From Bradyrhizobium australiense (GTDB lineage: Bacteria > Pseudomonadota > Alphaproteobacteria > Rhizobiales > Xanthobacteraceae): a stretch of DNA of 64,000 nucleotides. This document shows, piece by piece, positions 17,438 to 26,408 of this stretch. Below the pieces are notes generated by a model. It was not told the origin of the DNA, searched no databases, and worked only from the letters and a program-made list of their open reading frames with translations. Each line of letters begins with the position of its first letter. Position 1 is the first letter of the stretch. The stretch is from positions 372,001-436,000 of the forward strand of contig NZ_JAAVLX010000003.1 in NCBI RefSeq assembly GCF_013114825.1, written 5' to 3'. Both the position numbers and the translations under genes were made by a program.

Positions 17438-17947
17438 ATGCCCGAAAACTTCAACCTTGATTGCCTGCCAACGCCAATCGGCATCGCGCTATTGGTCACC
17501 GATGCGGACGGCTTGCTCCGCGCGCTGGACTGGGAAGACTACGAGGCCCGCATGCAGCAATTGCTGCGCCTGCATTATGGCGCGGTGAACCTGAAGAATG
17601 CGCGGGCGCCGCGTGATTTGCGCGCCGCATTGACCGGGTATTTCAAGGGTGACCTTGACCGCCTCGCAGCGATCGAATGGCGCGTCGCCGGCACGCCGTT
17701 CCAGCAGAAGGTATGGAACGCGCTGCCGAAGATCGCGGCAGGGACGACGATGAGCTATGGCGCGCTCGCCGCAACACTTCGAATGCCGCGCGCCGTCCGC
17801 GCCGTCGGCCACGCCAATGGCTCGAATCCAATCAGTGTGGTCCTGCCCTGTCACCGCCTGATCGGTGCCGATGGTTCGCTCGTGAAGTACGGCGGCGGCT
17901 TGGAGCGCAAGCGCTGGCTGCTCAAGCACGAGGGTATAGAGATCTAG
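17438..17947 (+). CDS. ogt: Methylated-DNA-protein-cysteine methyltransferase (Ogt type)
   Basis: Suicide repair protein that removes methyl groups from O6-methylguanine. The active site VVLPCHRLIG gives acceptor Cys138. The recognition helix includes RAVGHANGSNPI (arginine finger Arg/Asn residues), and the C-terminal GGLERKRWLLKHEG is typical. At 169 residues it lacks the N-terminal AraC/Ada domain, so it is Ogt-like. The frame is open from GTG at 17402, but AGGGA placed 6 bases before the ATG of MPENFNL supports the start chosen. A second ATG two codons earlier is too close to that site. Confidence 0.92.
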   Translation: MPENFNLDCLPTPIGIALLVTDADGLLRALDWEDYEARMQQLLRLHYGAVNLKNARAPRDLRAALTGYFKGDLDRLAAIEWRVAGTPFQQKVWNALPKIAAGTTMSYGALAATLRMPRAVRAVGHANGSNPISVVLPCHRLIGADGSLVKYGGGLERKRWLLKHEGIEI

Positions 17948-17967
17948 CCTACGAACGGGCGCAGCAT

Positions 17968-18058
17968 GTAGAGTGGGAAGGCGCAATAGCGCCGCGCCCA
18001 CCATCAATCGCCGAGCTCGATTCTTGATGTGGGCACGCTTTCGCTTTGCCCACCCTAC
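17968..18058. repeat. Palindromic repeat after ogt (GTAGaGTGGG type)
   Basis: Left arm GTAGAGTGGG and right arm CCCACCCTAC pair with one mismatch. Inside are GGCGCAATAGCGCC and a GCTTTCGCTTTGC stretch. Related to the GTAGGATGGGTAGAGCGCAGC element at 22441-22555. It probably ends transcription from ogt and from the small-gene operon converging on it. Confidence 0.6.
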
Positions 18059-18158
18059 AAATTAGTGAAAACGTGAAGACGTTGAGATCGAGAACGAGGA
18101 GCGGCGGATCAATCAAGCGGGCGTGCAATGGCGTTTGAGGACATTCCGCCGTTTCAAG

Positions 18159-18266
18159 TCAATCGGGGTCGCGGGGTGCGTTTCGCATGTCCCGAAGGAT
18201 ACAGATGAAAACAATCAGCAGAGGTCCCCACGCCAGCAATGCGCCTACCAGCATCGCATTTGCCAT
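18159..18266 (-). CDS. 35-residue single-helix membrane peptide
   Basis: A very short gene not recognisable by homology. It reads MANAMLVGALLAWGPLLIVF, then CILRDMRNAPRDPD and stop. One hydrophobic helix of about 20 residues is followed by a short charged, mostly polar tail, as expected for a small inner-membrane peptide. A GGAGGA ribosome site lies 12 bases before the ATG. The start falls 22 bases after the stop of the preceding zinc-finger-like gene on the same strand, so it is probably the third gene of the same transcript. No function can be assigned. Main doubt: short hydrophobic frames can occur by chance. Confidence 0.5.
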   Translation of the reverse strand: MANAMLVGALLAWGPLLIVFICILRDMRNAPRDPD

Positions 18267-18288
18267 CGCGATGATGGCTCCTCCGCGA

Positions 18289-18486
18289 TCACCGGCACGA
18301 TAGATGATCCCTGCGCGCCGCGGGCTCCGGCAGCTGGTAGAGCCACTTCCAATAGGTCCGGTTGCGCTCCAGTTGACGCTTGTAGATCTCGCGGCACTTC
18401 GCCGAGCAAAACTGCTGGAAGTACCAGCTACGCCGGACCAGCCCGAAGGGGCGCTTGCATTCCGGATTTCCGCAACAATTGTTCAT
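18289..18486 (-). CDS. Small zinc-finger-like protein (65 residues)
   Basis: Starts MNNCCGNPECKRPFG with a GGAGG ribosome site 7 bases upstream. It overlaps the stop of the preceding gene by four bases (ATGA). Cysteines are arranged C-x4-C (Cys5, Cys10) and FCSAKC (Cys27, Cys31), a treble-clef or knuckle-type zinc site. The rest is basic and aromatic (YKRQLERNRTYWKWLYQL). It may bind nucleic acid or a protein partner, but no family name can be given. It is the second gene of a three-gene micro-operon. Confidence 0.65.
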   Translation of the reverse strand: MNNCCGNPECKRPFGLVRRSWYFQQFCSAKCREIYKRQLERNRTYWKWLYQLPEPAARRDHLSCR

Positions 18487-18647
18487 GACGCGACCTCCGC
18501 ATTGGCACGCCGTATCCAGCGAATGAAACTCTCGTGGCCCTTGTTGAGACAGAAGCGGCCGCAATAGCGTTCGCGCGCTGGATTTCGCAGGGAGATGATT
18601 TTGGGGTCTTCGCTGTCACACTCGGAGCAGCGCGGTTCTGTACGCAT
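18483..18647 (-). CDS. Small zinc-finger-like protein (54 residues)
   Basis: Reads MRTEPRCSECDSEDPKI and contains RYCGRFCLNKGHESFIRW. Cys7/Cys10 and Cys29/Cys33 form CxxC...CxxxC, matching the arrangement in the next gene and suggesting a common small zinc fold. A near-consensus AAGGAGG lies 5 bases before the ATG, which decides this start over an ATG nine codons further upstream. The stop overlaps the next start. The neighbour upstream on this strand is a receiver-domain protein about 175 bases away. Function unknown. Confidence 0.65.
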   Translation of the reverse strand: MRTEPRCSECDSEDPKIISLRNPARERYCGRFCLNKGHESFIRWIRRANAEVAS

Positions 18648-18822
18648 GGCGACCTCCTTCCGAGGAATTGCCATTTGCCGATCAAAATGTGTGATGCTGT
18701 GCGCCCTTCGTTTCTCGAAGGACGATGCGAAGTCTGGCGCGGTCGGGGCTTATCTTCAATTCGTCTAGATGTTTGGCGAGATCATCCTTACGTATGCTGG
18801 CTCGCCCGAGGGCCGTATCGGC

Positions 18823-19209
18823 TCATTTGTTTGCGGCCGCGCCGTTTGGCGCCAGTGCGGCTTCGAGGCACTTGATCAGCGCCTCCCCATCGAACGGCTT
18901 GCTCAAAAAGCAGGTCGCTCCCGCCTTCATCGCCCGGGCGCGGTCGCTTTCGACCGAAAAAGCCGTGACGAAGATGAAGGGAAAGCGATGTCCGGTGGCG
19001 CGTAAATGATCTTGCAGCTCGAGCCCGCTCATGGCGGGCATTCTGACATCCGTTATCACGCACGAAGTGTCATTCAGATGCGGCGATCGCAGGAAATCCT
19101 CGGCCGATGCAAACGAATGGACAGCGTAGCCAAGCGACCTGACGAGATTATGGGTCGCGGCGCGAACCGACCCGTCATCGTCGATGATTGATATGACCCG
19201 ATTGGACAA
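18823..19209 (-). CDS. Receiver-only response regulator (CheY/FixJ-N like)
   Basis: Stand-alone phosphoacceptor domain of about 128 residues with no output domain. Visible: the acidic patch SIIDDD (residues 8-12), phosphoacceptor Asp54 in VITDVRMPAM, Thr/Ala switch in FVTAF, and Lys in FLSKPF. I selected a TTG start giving MSNRVISIIDDD because AAAGGA lies 5 bases upstream. The longer frame from another TTG (19281) lacks a ribosome site. The gene is co-oriented with, and 93 bases after, the FixJ-like regulator, so it may receive phosphate from the same sensor kinase or act as a phosphate sink. That link is inference. Confidence 0.8.
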   Translation of the reverse strand: MSNRVISIIDDDGSVRAATHNLVRSLGYAVHSFASAEDFLRSPHLNDTSCVITDVRMPAMSGLELQDHLRATGHRFPFIFVTAFSVESDRARAMKAGATCFLSKPFDGEALIKCLEAALAPNGAAANK

Positions 19210-19302
19210 AGCGATCCTTTCTGGAGACGACCAGAGGATGTCTTTTACTGTGCCGCCGCGTATCGGGAGAGTGCGCTGCAAATCAGCGAAGGAAAAGCAT
19301 AC

Positions 19303-19971
19303 TTAGGTTTGCGATCGGTCGGATGCGGGCCCGATCCCAAGTAGCTCGGCCATCCGCACCAGATCGGGCAGCGACTTCGCTCCCATTTTCCGCATGATAT
19401 GCCCGCGGTGAATCTTCACGGTGATCTCCGCCAGGCCGATTTCGGCTGCGATCTGCTTGTTCATGAGCCCGGACGTCACGAGCGCCATCACCTGCCGCTC
19501 ACGGGAAGTCAGGGTCGCGAAATGCGCGTGCAGGTCTGAGAGAATCTTGGCTTCATCGCGGCTGTTGCGGTCGCGTTCAATGGCCGCGGTTACGGCATCC
19601 AGCATGTCCTGATCGCGGAATGGCTTGGTCAGGAAATCGACGGCTCCGGCCTTCATTGCCCGGACCGTCATCGGAATATCGCCGTGGCCCGTCATGAAGA
19701 TGATCGGAATATGAATGTCGGCCTTGGCCAGTTCTGCCTGAAAGTCGAGCCCGCTCAGCCGGGGCAGCCTGATGTCAAGAATCAGGCAACTGGGGACATT
19801 CGGAAGCTTGCACTGCAGAAACTCGTGAGCCGAACCGAACACCTCGACGCGCAGCCCCACGGATCGAAAGAGATTGCTCAGTGCCTCACGCACCGATGCG
19901 TCATCGTCGATGACGAAGACGACCGGCTCCTCGGCGCTTATGAGCGTGGAGGATGCCCGGCGTCCTGTCAC
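19303..19971 (-). CDS. FixJ/NarL-type response regulator
   Basis: Two-domain transcription factor of 222 residues. The N-terminal receiver (residues ~15-130) has IDDD, phosphoacceptor Asp66 ([10 protein letters not shown]), MTGHGD and LTKPF. The C-terminal LuxR-type helix-turn-helix (~155-215) includes [20 protein letters not shown] and [20 protein letters not shown], the FixJ/TodT/TtrR pattern. Its GTG start overlaps the TGA of the sensor kinase gene (GTGA), so the pair is translationally coupled and almost certainly cognate. Targets unknown; the small genes downstream are candidates. Confidence 0.9.
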   Translation of the reverse strand: MTGRRASSTLISAEEPVVFVIDDDASVREALSNLFRSVGLRVEVFGSAHEFLQCKLPNVPSCLILDIRLPRLSGLDFQAELAKADIHIPIIFMTGHGDIPMTVRAMKAGAVDFLTKPFRDQDMLDAVTAAIERDRNSRDEAKILSDLHAHFATLTSRERQVMALVTSGLMNKQIAAEIGLAEITVKIHRGHIMRKMGAKSLPDLVRMAELLGIGPASDRSQT

Positions 19972-21791
19972 GGCGCGCCCTCCTGATCTAACGGCAAGGT
20001 GAACTGGAATGTCGCGCCGGGGCCGGCGTTGCCGGACGCGGACAGCCGCCCGCCATGAGCGCCGACGATGGAGCGGCAGATCGAAAGGCCCATTCCCATG
20101 CCGCTGGATTTGGTGGTGAAGAAGGCGTCGAACAGCCGGTCAGCATTCTCGGTGCCGAGCCCGACGCCGCAATCCTTCACCGTCACCACGATTTGCCGGG
20201 CTTCGTCCTGGCATGTTCGGATCACCAGTTCGCGCGGCCGGTCCGTGACCGGCTGCATCGCCTCGATGCTGTTGATGACCAGGTTGAGAATGACTTGTTG
20301 CAACTGGACCCGATCGGCGATCACCAGCGGAAGGTCGGGGGCGAGCTCCAGCCGCAACGATACCTGGTGGTTGAGCAGCTCATGCTGCACCAGGCTGATG
20401 ACCTCGTTGATGACATCGTTGATGTTAAGCGCTGCCTTTTGATCGGTAGCCTTGTTCACGAGCGCGCGGACGCGCTGGATCACTTCGCCGGCACGATTGC
20501 CGTCCTTGATGATCGCCTCCACGGTCCCACGCGCTTCCTTCAGATCGGGAGGCTCACGGTCGAGCCAACGCCGGCATGCGGCGGCATTGGTGACCACGGC
20601 GGCGAGCGGCTGGTTCACTTCATGGGCGATCGACGCGGCAAGTTCGCCGAGGGCAGTCACACGCGTGACATGCGCGAGAGTCGCCTGCGCTTCGTGCAAT
20701 TCCATCTCGGCTCGCTTGCGGGCCGTGATATCAGTTACCGCCCCGACGAATTCGATGCTGCCCGATGCGTCCGTCACCGCATGCGCGGTGGCGTGGACAT
20801 GTTTGATCGAGCCGTCGGGCATCAGCAATCGATATCCATGCGCGAAGTCCTTGCCGTCGCTGGACGCGCGGTCGATGGTCCGTTGCACGCGCCCGCGATC
20901 ATCAGGATGAATGCGTTGAATGACGGTGGCATGCTTGATGGAAGGGGCCTTTTCGAATCCGAATATTCTGAAGGTCTCTTCCGACCAGATGATTTCGCCG
21001 CTGGCGACGCGCCAGCCGAAGCTGCCGGTGTGGCTTAATCGCTGGGCTTCGGCCAGATACATTTCACTCTGCCGAAGCGCATTTTCAGCCTGCTTGCGCT
21101 CGGTGATGTCTTCGCACGCGATCAGGACGACCAATCGGCCGTCCAGCCGCCGCACGGCCTTGGCGTTTTCACGAACCCAGAGCGCTGACCCGTCCTTGCG
21201 AACCTTGCATATCTCCCAACTGTGGGTCTGGCCGATATTCTCCAGGCATATTGCAACGTTGCTCTGGGCGACGGGTTGCTCTTCGGCAGGAAAGACCTTC
21301 AGCACGGATTTCCCGAGCAATTCGCTGACGGAGTAGCCGAGTTGTGCGGCGCCGAATGTGTTGACGGACAGCACGGTCCCCGTCGCATCAACCATGAAGT
21401 ACATCACCGGGTTATGCTCGAACACCTCCTTCCATTTCGCCTCGCTGTTGCGCAGCGTCTCGATCGCGCGCGCTTCGCCGCTTACTCGGCCCTGAAGCAC
21501 GGCTTCCATCTGCCTGCGCGTATGCGCGACCAGGCCCATCATGATCAATGAGGCGGCGATCGAAGCGATGAGCAGCGCGATCGCAATGAAATGAGGGGCG
21601 GCCGTCGGCGCCGGGCCGAGCAGCAGCCAGATTCCGGCCACCGCTCCCAACGCCAGCGCCATGCTGCCGAGCAGCCATTGCTCGGCCGAGCGCCGGGACC
21701 TTATCGTCGGCTTACGCATCATCAGCACTGAGGCTCGGCCATCCCGAGCGGCGCTGCGTCGCCAGGTGTTCGCTATCATCAGCGGCGACAA
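19968..21791 (-). CDS. PAS-domain sensor histidine kinase
   Basis: Membrane sensor kinase of about 607 residues. Two membrane helices (39-58 and 67-88) with almost no periplasmic loop are followed by two PAS domains (from [18 protein letters not shown] at ~116 and [19 protein letters not shown] at ~240). The dimerisation H-box [13 protein letters not shown] has His390, and an HATPase domain ends with [13 protein letters not shown]. The H-box is of the FixL/DctB-like class. Start: the frame stays open about 160 codons further upstream, but that part is Arg/Pro-rich and unlike protein. A TTG at 21791 has TAGGAGGG six bases before it and is the best start. Confidence 0.88.
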   Translation of the reverse strand: MSPLMIANTWRRSAARDGRASVLMMRKPTIRSRRSAEQWLLGSMALALGAVAGIWLLLGPAPTAAPHFIAIALLIASIAASLIMMGLVAHTRRQMEAVLQGRVSGEARAIETLRNSEAKWKEVFEHNPVMYFMVDATGTVLSVNTFGAAQLGYSVSELLGKSVLKVFPAEEQPVAQSNVAICLENIGQTHSWEICKVRKDGSALWVRENAKAVRRLDGRLVVLIACEDITERKQAENALRQSEMYLAEAQRLSHTGSFGWRVASGEIIWSEETFRIFGFEKAPSIKHATVIQRIHPDDRGRVQRTIDRASSDGKDFAHGYRLLMPDGSIKHVHATAHAVTDASGSIEFVGAVTDITARKRAEMELHEAQATLAHVTRVTALGELAASIAHEVNQPLAAVVTNAAACRRWLDREPPDLKEARGTVEAIIKDGNRAGEVIQRVRALVNKATDQKAALNINDVINEVISLVQHELLNHQVSLRLELAPDLPLVIADRVQLQQVILNLVINSIEAMQPVTDRPRELVIRTCQDEARQIVVTVKDCGVGLGTENADRLFDAFFTTKSSGMGMGLSICRSIVGAHGGRLSASGNAGPGATFQFTLPLDQEGAP

Positions 21792-22151
21792 CGTCGCCCT
21801 CCTAACAGGCTGGATATTAGCAGCTTTTCGTAAGGCCCGGAGGGTAAAATCGGCTGGTCCTCCGCGGCCCCTTCCGGGCACGCGATCTTCCGTCGCGGGG
21901 CCAGACTGCGATCCTAAACCTCGGTATGATCCGCGCAACCGAATGGACGCTTGGATCAACCTTCGTTCAATGGTCCGTTCCTTCTCGATGACTACGCTGA
22001 TTGGGTAGCCGGATGGCGGCCGAGCGCCGGTATTGCCATGCGGGAAGAGCGTTACGGAATACCCATCGACCTCATGCCTTGCCGCTCGCAACCGTCGCTG
22101 TCGTCGAGCCCGCTCGCCTAAGGGATTGCCGACCGAACTCTGGGGATTGAT
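21792..22151. other. Gap upstream of the sensor kinase
   Basis: About 360 bases. Both strands stay open for long stretches because of high GC, but I see no family similarity and no good ribosome site except the one serving the sensor kinase. It presumably holds the sensor kinase promoter. Confidence 0.35.
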
Positions 22152-22415
22152 ATGCCGAAAGCACACCTGCATCTGATCCTTTGCTCCGACGATATCGAAT
22201 CCGAAACAAATCCTCGCGACCGCAGGTTCCAGCCCACCGTTATCTATGGAGGCAGGCGAACAAACCTCGTTCAGCAAGAGAACCCGTGGGAAGATTTACT
22301 TGTCCTGTTCGATCTTGGCGTCCTGATTGCGCAGGCAAGCTATCTTACCTTCGTCACGGCGAGCTTGGTTGCGCTTGAGTGTCAAGGTTGGACTGCGGTC
22401 GAACGGACCGACTAG
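22152..22415 (+). CDS. Hypothetical 87-residue protein (doubtful)
   Basis: An open frame starting ATGCCGAAAGCAC with TGGGGA 5 bases before it. The product begins [20 protein letters not shown] and has a hydrophobic middle ([20 protein letters not shown]). I recognise no family. It is isolated between the sensor kinase and a cluster of repeats, and codon use is less biased than in neighbouring genes. It may be a real orphan or a chance frame. Confidence 0.25.
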   Translation: MPKAHLHLILCSDDIESETNPRDRRFQPTVIYGGRRTNLVQQENPWEDLLVLFDLGVLIAQASYLTFVTASLVALECQGWTAVERTD

Positions 22416-22440
22416 ACTTGCGAGAGGGCAGCGCGAGTTC

Positions 22441-22555
22441 GTAGGATGGGTAGAGCGCAGCGAAACCCATCATTGTCTCTCCACATGATTGATGGGTATC
22501 GTTTCGGCCTTCGCTCGTTTGAGCTTCGGCGGACAAGTCGCTCCACCCTTCCTAC
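22441..22555. repeat. Palindromic repeat (GTAGGATGGGTAGAGCGCAG type)
   Basis: GTAGGATGGGTAGAGCG at the left and CTCCACCCTTCCTAC at the right are imperfect complements. Internally AACCCATCA pairs with TGATGGGT. Same family as the element after ogt. It is the first of three structured elements filling a ~980-base gene-free stretch before glnD. Confidence 0.6.
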
Positions 22556-22789
22556 AAAGCTGGTCTGCCTCGCATCGCGCACAAGCGCAATTTCAGTACG
22601 CGCCTGCGACCAATTGGCACGACGGGCAAATCAATTCTGATTTTCCGAAATTGCGTCAAGCCCAGGAATCAAAAAGAATCAAAAATATTTCGCTTAACGC
22701 GAGAGGCAAATCAGCCGCATAACCCGCCCGTCACACCCGATTGAGAGGCGGCTCGCGATCGTCACGAACGTGCGGTGAGATGCGATGGA

Positions 22790-23066
22790 CGCTGAATGCG
22801 CAAGGTGTACGCGCAGGAAGCGTACGGCGAAGTCGTGTGGTCCTGGCGCCGCGGTGCTGGCGCTAACTTTGCGTGGAGTTTCTGCGCAGCGACAGTGGCA
22901 AAAGAGCCGTTCACCGGGGAGAGCTCGAAGTAAGCCGTAAAGCCATTGCGCAGGGAAGCCGGGATGCTCCCGCTGTACCTGTATGCTCGTGTGCGTTCTC
23001 TTTTGCGCACTTTGCACACGAGACCGCGGGTGCAGCCAGCACCCGGTCTTCCCTGCGCCCTCTGAT
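22790..23066. repeat. Long structured element (GCGAAGTCGTGTGGTCCTGGCGCC family)
   Basis: I recognise this ~275-base unit from memory as a recurrent intergenic sequence in Bradyrhizobium genomes, without an agreed function. Its 3' half folds well. GCGCAGGGAAG (22948-22958) pairs perfectly with CTTCCCTGCGC (23048-23058). CCGGG (22959-22963) extends the stem with CCCGG (23042-23046) across one bulged base. Inside, CTCGTGTGC (22986-22994) pairs with GCACACGAG (23014-23022). GGGTGC (23028-23033) could pair with GCACCC as an alternative. The 5' half contains a 45-codon frame (MRKVYAQEAYGEVVWSWRRG) starting at 22796. It could be a structured RNA, a mobile palindromic element or a gene relic. Confidence 0.5.
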
Positions 23067-23178
23067 TGGAGGGGGCGGGAAATTCTCTAATCAAAACTCG
23101 CGCAGATGATGCGGCGAGATCGTGTGGTCGTATTTGGTTGCAATGCTATGCACGCCGTCGCCGCACGAAAGGTCCGTT

Positions 23179-23330
23179 CCCTCCCCCCTTGCGGGGGAGG
23201 GTTAGGGAGAGGGGTGGCGGCATCGGCGGTGCTCGTTGTCAACGGGAATCGTGGGCGACACTGTCGGCAATCTGTCCGGTTCGTGGTCGCGGAGAGAACC
23301 CTCTCCCCAGCCCTCCCCGGCAAGGGAGGG
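23179..23330. repeat. Palindromic repeat (CCCTCCCCCTTGCGGGGGAGGG type)
   Basis: CTCCCCCCTTGCGGGGGAGG forms a hairpin at the left, and CCCTCTCCCCAGCCCTCCCC with GGCAAGGGAGGG mirrors it at the right. The same family occurs before livH (36849-36983). It lies shortly after the end of glnD and could terminate it. Confidence 0.6.
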
Positions 23331-23399
23331 AGCCGATCGCCGATGCGTCGCGACTGTCGGCTCGCAATCAAACTGGCGCGAGCGGACGATAGTAGTCGA

Positions 23400-26198
23400 T
23401 CACGCCGCCGGCTTGGCGACGTTGTCTTCGCTGGCGAGCAGATGAATCAGCGCGCTCTTGATCGCGGCCTGCCGGGTCGGTGCGTTGATCTGGGCGCCGA
23501 GCAAATCGGTGACGTAGAACACGTCGCGGGCGCGTTCGCCGAAGGTCGCGACATGGGCGGAGGCGATGTTGAGGTTCAGCTTCGAGATCGCCGTCGTCAG
23601 TTGATAGAGCAAGCCCGGGCGGTCGAGGCCGGAGACCTCGATCACCGTGTAGCGGTCTGACCACTGGTTGTTGATGGTGACCTCCGGCTCGACCACAAAG
23701 GCGCGCATCTTGCCGCGGTTGGCGGCCTTGCGCGCCACCACTTCGGGCAGCCGCAATTTACCCTCGAGCACGTGCTCGATCATCTCGCCGATGCGGGTCG
23801 CGCGCCGGCCCTCGTCCTCGTCGCGGTCGTATTCCCTGGAGATCGCGATAGTGTCGAGCGCGAGGCCATCGGTCGTCGTGTAGATCTGCGCATCGACGAT
23901 GTTGGCGCCGGCGGACGCGCAGGCGCCGGCGATGATCGACAACAGCCACGGATGGTCGGTCGCCAATATCGTCAGTTCGGTGACGCCGCGCGCCTCATCG
24001 AAGCCGACATTGATCGCGAGCTGGTGCCCGGCCTGTTCGCTGGCGCGGATGAAGCGCGCCTGGCGGATCTTTCGCTGCAGGTCGACCTTGAGCCAATAGG
24101 CGGGATAATGCCGCCCGATATAGGCATTAAGCTCCTCCTCCGGCCATTCGGTGAAGGCGGCGCGGAATTCCGATTGCGCCACCGCGATGCGCTGCGCCCG
24201 GTTCACTTCCGAGAAGCCGCCGGTCAGGACCGGCTCGGTCTCGTAGTACAGCGTGCGCAGCAACTGCGCCTTCCAGCCGTTCCAGACGCCGGGGCCGACA
24301 CCCCTGATGTCGGCAGTGGTCAGGATGGTCAGAAGCTTCATCTGCTCGACCGATTGCACAACAGCGGCAAAATTCTCGATCGTCTTGCGGTCGGAGAGAT
24401 CGCGCGACTGCGCCACCGTCGACATCGTCAGATGCTCTTCGATCAGCCACGCCACCAGCTCGGTGTCGCCTGCCGAAAAGCCGAGCCGCGGACACAGCCG
24501 GCGCGCCACCCTGGCGCCCGCGATCGAATGGTCCTCCGGCCGCCCCTTGGCGACGTCGTGCAGCAGGGTAGCGATGTAGACCACCGCGCGATGCTCGGGC
24601 TGAATCTTCCGGAACAGGTCACTCGCGACCGTGAACTCGTCATTACCGCCGCGCTCGATCTCCTGCAGGAAGCCGATGCAGCGGATCAAGTGCTCGTCCA
24701 CTGTATAATGGTGGTACATGTTGAACTGCATCATCGACACGATCTTGCCGAAGGCGCGGATGAAGTGACCGAGCACGCCAGTCTCGTTCATCCGCCGCAG
24801 CACGGTCTCCGCGTTGTCAGACGTCAGGATCTCCATGAACAGCCGGTTGGCTTCGGTATTTTCGCGAAGCTGGCCGTTCACCAGTTTCAGCGAGCGCGTC
24901 ACCGTGCGCATCGCGTCGGGGTGGAAGGCGAGGTTGTTCTTCTGTGCCAGATGGAAGATCCGGATCAGGTTCACCGGGTCGTGCTTGAAGACGTCGGGCG
25001 CGGCGAGGTTGATGCGGTTGTTGTCGATGATGAAGTCGTCGCTGTCGGGCACCCGCCGCCGCTTGGCGCTGCCCGGCCGCAGCCGCGCCACCATCCGGCT
25101 CAGGACCGGCGCCGGCTTGGCCTGCTCGTCCTCCAGCTTGGCGCACAGGATCGCGGTGAGATCGCCGACGTCTTTCGCCACGAGGAAGTAGTGCTTCATG
25201 AAGCGTTCGACATCCTGCATGCCGGGATGCGAGGTGTAGCCGAGGCGGACTGCGATCTCGCGCTGCATGTCGAAGGACAGCCGCTCCTCGGGGCGGCCCG
25301 AGACAAAATGCAAATTGCAGCGGACCGACCACAGGAAATCGGCGCAGCGGCGGAAGGTGCGGTATTCCTGCGCGTCGAATACGCCGCGCTCGACCAACTC
25401 CCCGGTCTCGCGCACGCGATAGACGTATTTGGCAATCCAGAACAGCGTGTGCAGATCGCGCAATCCGCCCTTGCCGTCCTTGACGTTCGGCTCGACCAGG
25501 TAGCGCGATTGCCCGGCGCGGCGGTGACGCTCCTCGCGCTCGGCGAGCTTTGCGGTGACGAAATCGGAGGCCGTGCCCTGCACCACGTCCTTGTCAAAGC
25601 GTGCGACGAGTTCGTCATAAAGCGGCTGGTCGCCGGTCAGGTAACGTGTCTCGAGAATCGCGGTGCGGATCGTCATGTCGCCGCGCGCCTGGCGGATGCA
25701 CTCGTCGACCGAGCGCGTGGCGTGGCCGACCTTCAAGCCCATGTCCCAGAGGCAATAGAGAATGGCTTCGGCGACCTGCTCGCCCCAGGCCGTCTGCTTG
25801 TAGGGCAGGATGAACAACAGATCGATGTCGGATTCCGGGGCCATCAGACCGCGGCCGTAACCGCCGGTGGCGACCACGGCCATGCGCTCGGCGCCGGAGG
25901 GCACATGCGAACGATAGAGATGTCGCGTCGCGGCCGAATAGAGGATGCGGATGATTTCGTCCTGCATGAAGCAGAGCCGCTCGGCGCAGCGGCGGCCGTG
26001 GCGATCCCTCAGCAGCACGACCTGCGCAGTCGCCCGCGCCGCGATCATCTCGGCCTTGAGCAATTGCGCCAGCGCCGAGCGAAACACGTCCTCGCGGCCG
26101 GCATGTTTTTCGGCCAGCGCATCGACCGCCGCGGTGATCCGCGCGGTATCGAAACGGTCATCCGCCTCGGAGCGGTCCTCTATCACGATGCTGTCCAT
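23400..26198 (-). CDS. glnD: Bifunctional uridylyltransferase/uridylyl-removing enzyme GlnD
   Basis: Nitrogen sensor that uridylylates PII proteins when glutamine is low and removes UMP when it is high. The N-terminal nucleotidyltransferase shows GGYGRG (112-117) and ESDIDLLF with Asp124/Asp126. The central HD phosphohydrolase domain has LLHDVAKGRPEDHS (about residue 546). Two C-terminal ACT domains bind glutamine (TILATDHPWLLSIIAGACAS and VIEVSGLDRPGLLYQLTTAI). At 932 residues it matches rhizobial GlnD. The frame is open 20 codons upstream from a TTG, but the ATG of MDSIVIEDRS is the start expected for the genus. Divergent from the OsmC gene. Confidence 0.95.
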   Translation of the reverse strand: MDSIVIEDRSEADDRFDTARITAAVDALAEKHAGREDVFRSALAQLLKAEMIAARATAQVVLLRDRHGRRCAERLCFMQDEIIRILYSAATRHLYRSHVPSGAERMAVVATGGYGRGLMAPESDIDLLFILPYKQTAWGEQVAEAILYCLWDMGLKVGHATRSVDECIRQARGDMTIRTAILETRYLTGDQPLYDELVARFDKDVVQGTASDFVTAKLAEREERHRRAGQSRYLVEPNVKDGKGGLRDLHTLFWIAKYVYRVRETGELVERGVFDAQEYRTFRRCADFLWSVRCNLHFVSGRPEERLSFDMQREIAVRLGYTSHPGMQDVERFMKHYFLVAKDVGDLTAILCAKLEDEQAKPAPVLSRMVARLRPGSAKRRRVPDSDDFIIDNNRINLAAPDVFKHDPVNLIRIFHLAQKNNLAFHPDAMRTVTRSLKLVNGQLRENTEANRLFMEILTSDNAETVLRRMNETGVLGHFIRAFGKIVSMMQFNMYHHYTVDEHLIRCIGFLQEIERGGNDEFTVASDLFRKIQPEHRAVVYIATLLHDVAKGRPEDHSIAGARVARRLCPRLGFSAGDTELVAWLIEEHLTMSTVAQSRDLSDRKTIENFAAVVQSVEQMKLLTILTTADIRGVGPGVWNGWKAQLLRTLYYETEPVLTGGFSEVNRAQRIAVAQSEFRAAFTEWPEEELNAYIGRHYPAYWLKVDLQRKIRQARFIRASEQAGHQLAINVGFDEARGVTELTILATDHPWLLSIIAGACASAGANIVDAQIYTTTDGLALDTIAISREYDRDEDEGRRATRIGEMIEHVLEGKLRLPEVVARKAANRGKMRAFVVEPEVTINNQWSDRYTVIEVSGLDRPGLLYQLTTAISKLNLNIASAHVATFGERARDVFYVTDLLGAQINAPTRQAAIKSALIHLLASEDNVAKPAA

Positions 26199-26408
26199 GA
26201 TCTCCCCGATATCGGACGGCGCAGGGGCTGTCACGGGCGATTGCAATGCAAACCCCAAGCTATGCCGCGGCCCGGCCGAATTCCAGTCCTAACCTGTTGA
26301 AAAGGCTAATGTTGGAGAAGCGTATAGGTGCCCGCGCCAGGCGCGATGATGACATCGCGTCAATCGCCGACTATACCGGGACGCAAAATAAAGTCGGGAG
26401 AGAGAAGA

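Noticed and set aside
21792..22277. N-terminal extension of the sensor kinase (162 codons)
   Set aside because: Frame is open but Arg/Pro-rich and unlike the family; a TTG with an excellent ribosome site lies at the point where family-like sequence begins.
23772..26300. 842-codon open frame opposite glnD
   Set aside because: Same effect as above; glnD has all catalytic motifs, the opposite frame has none.
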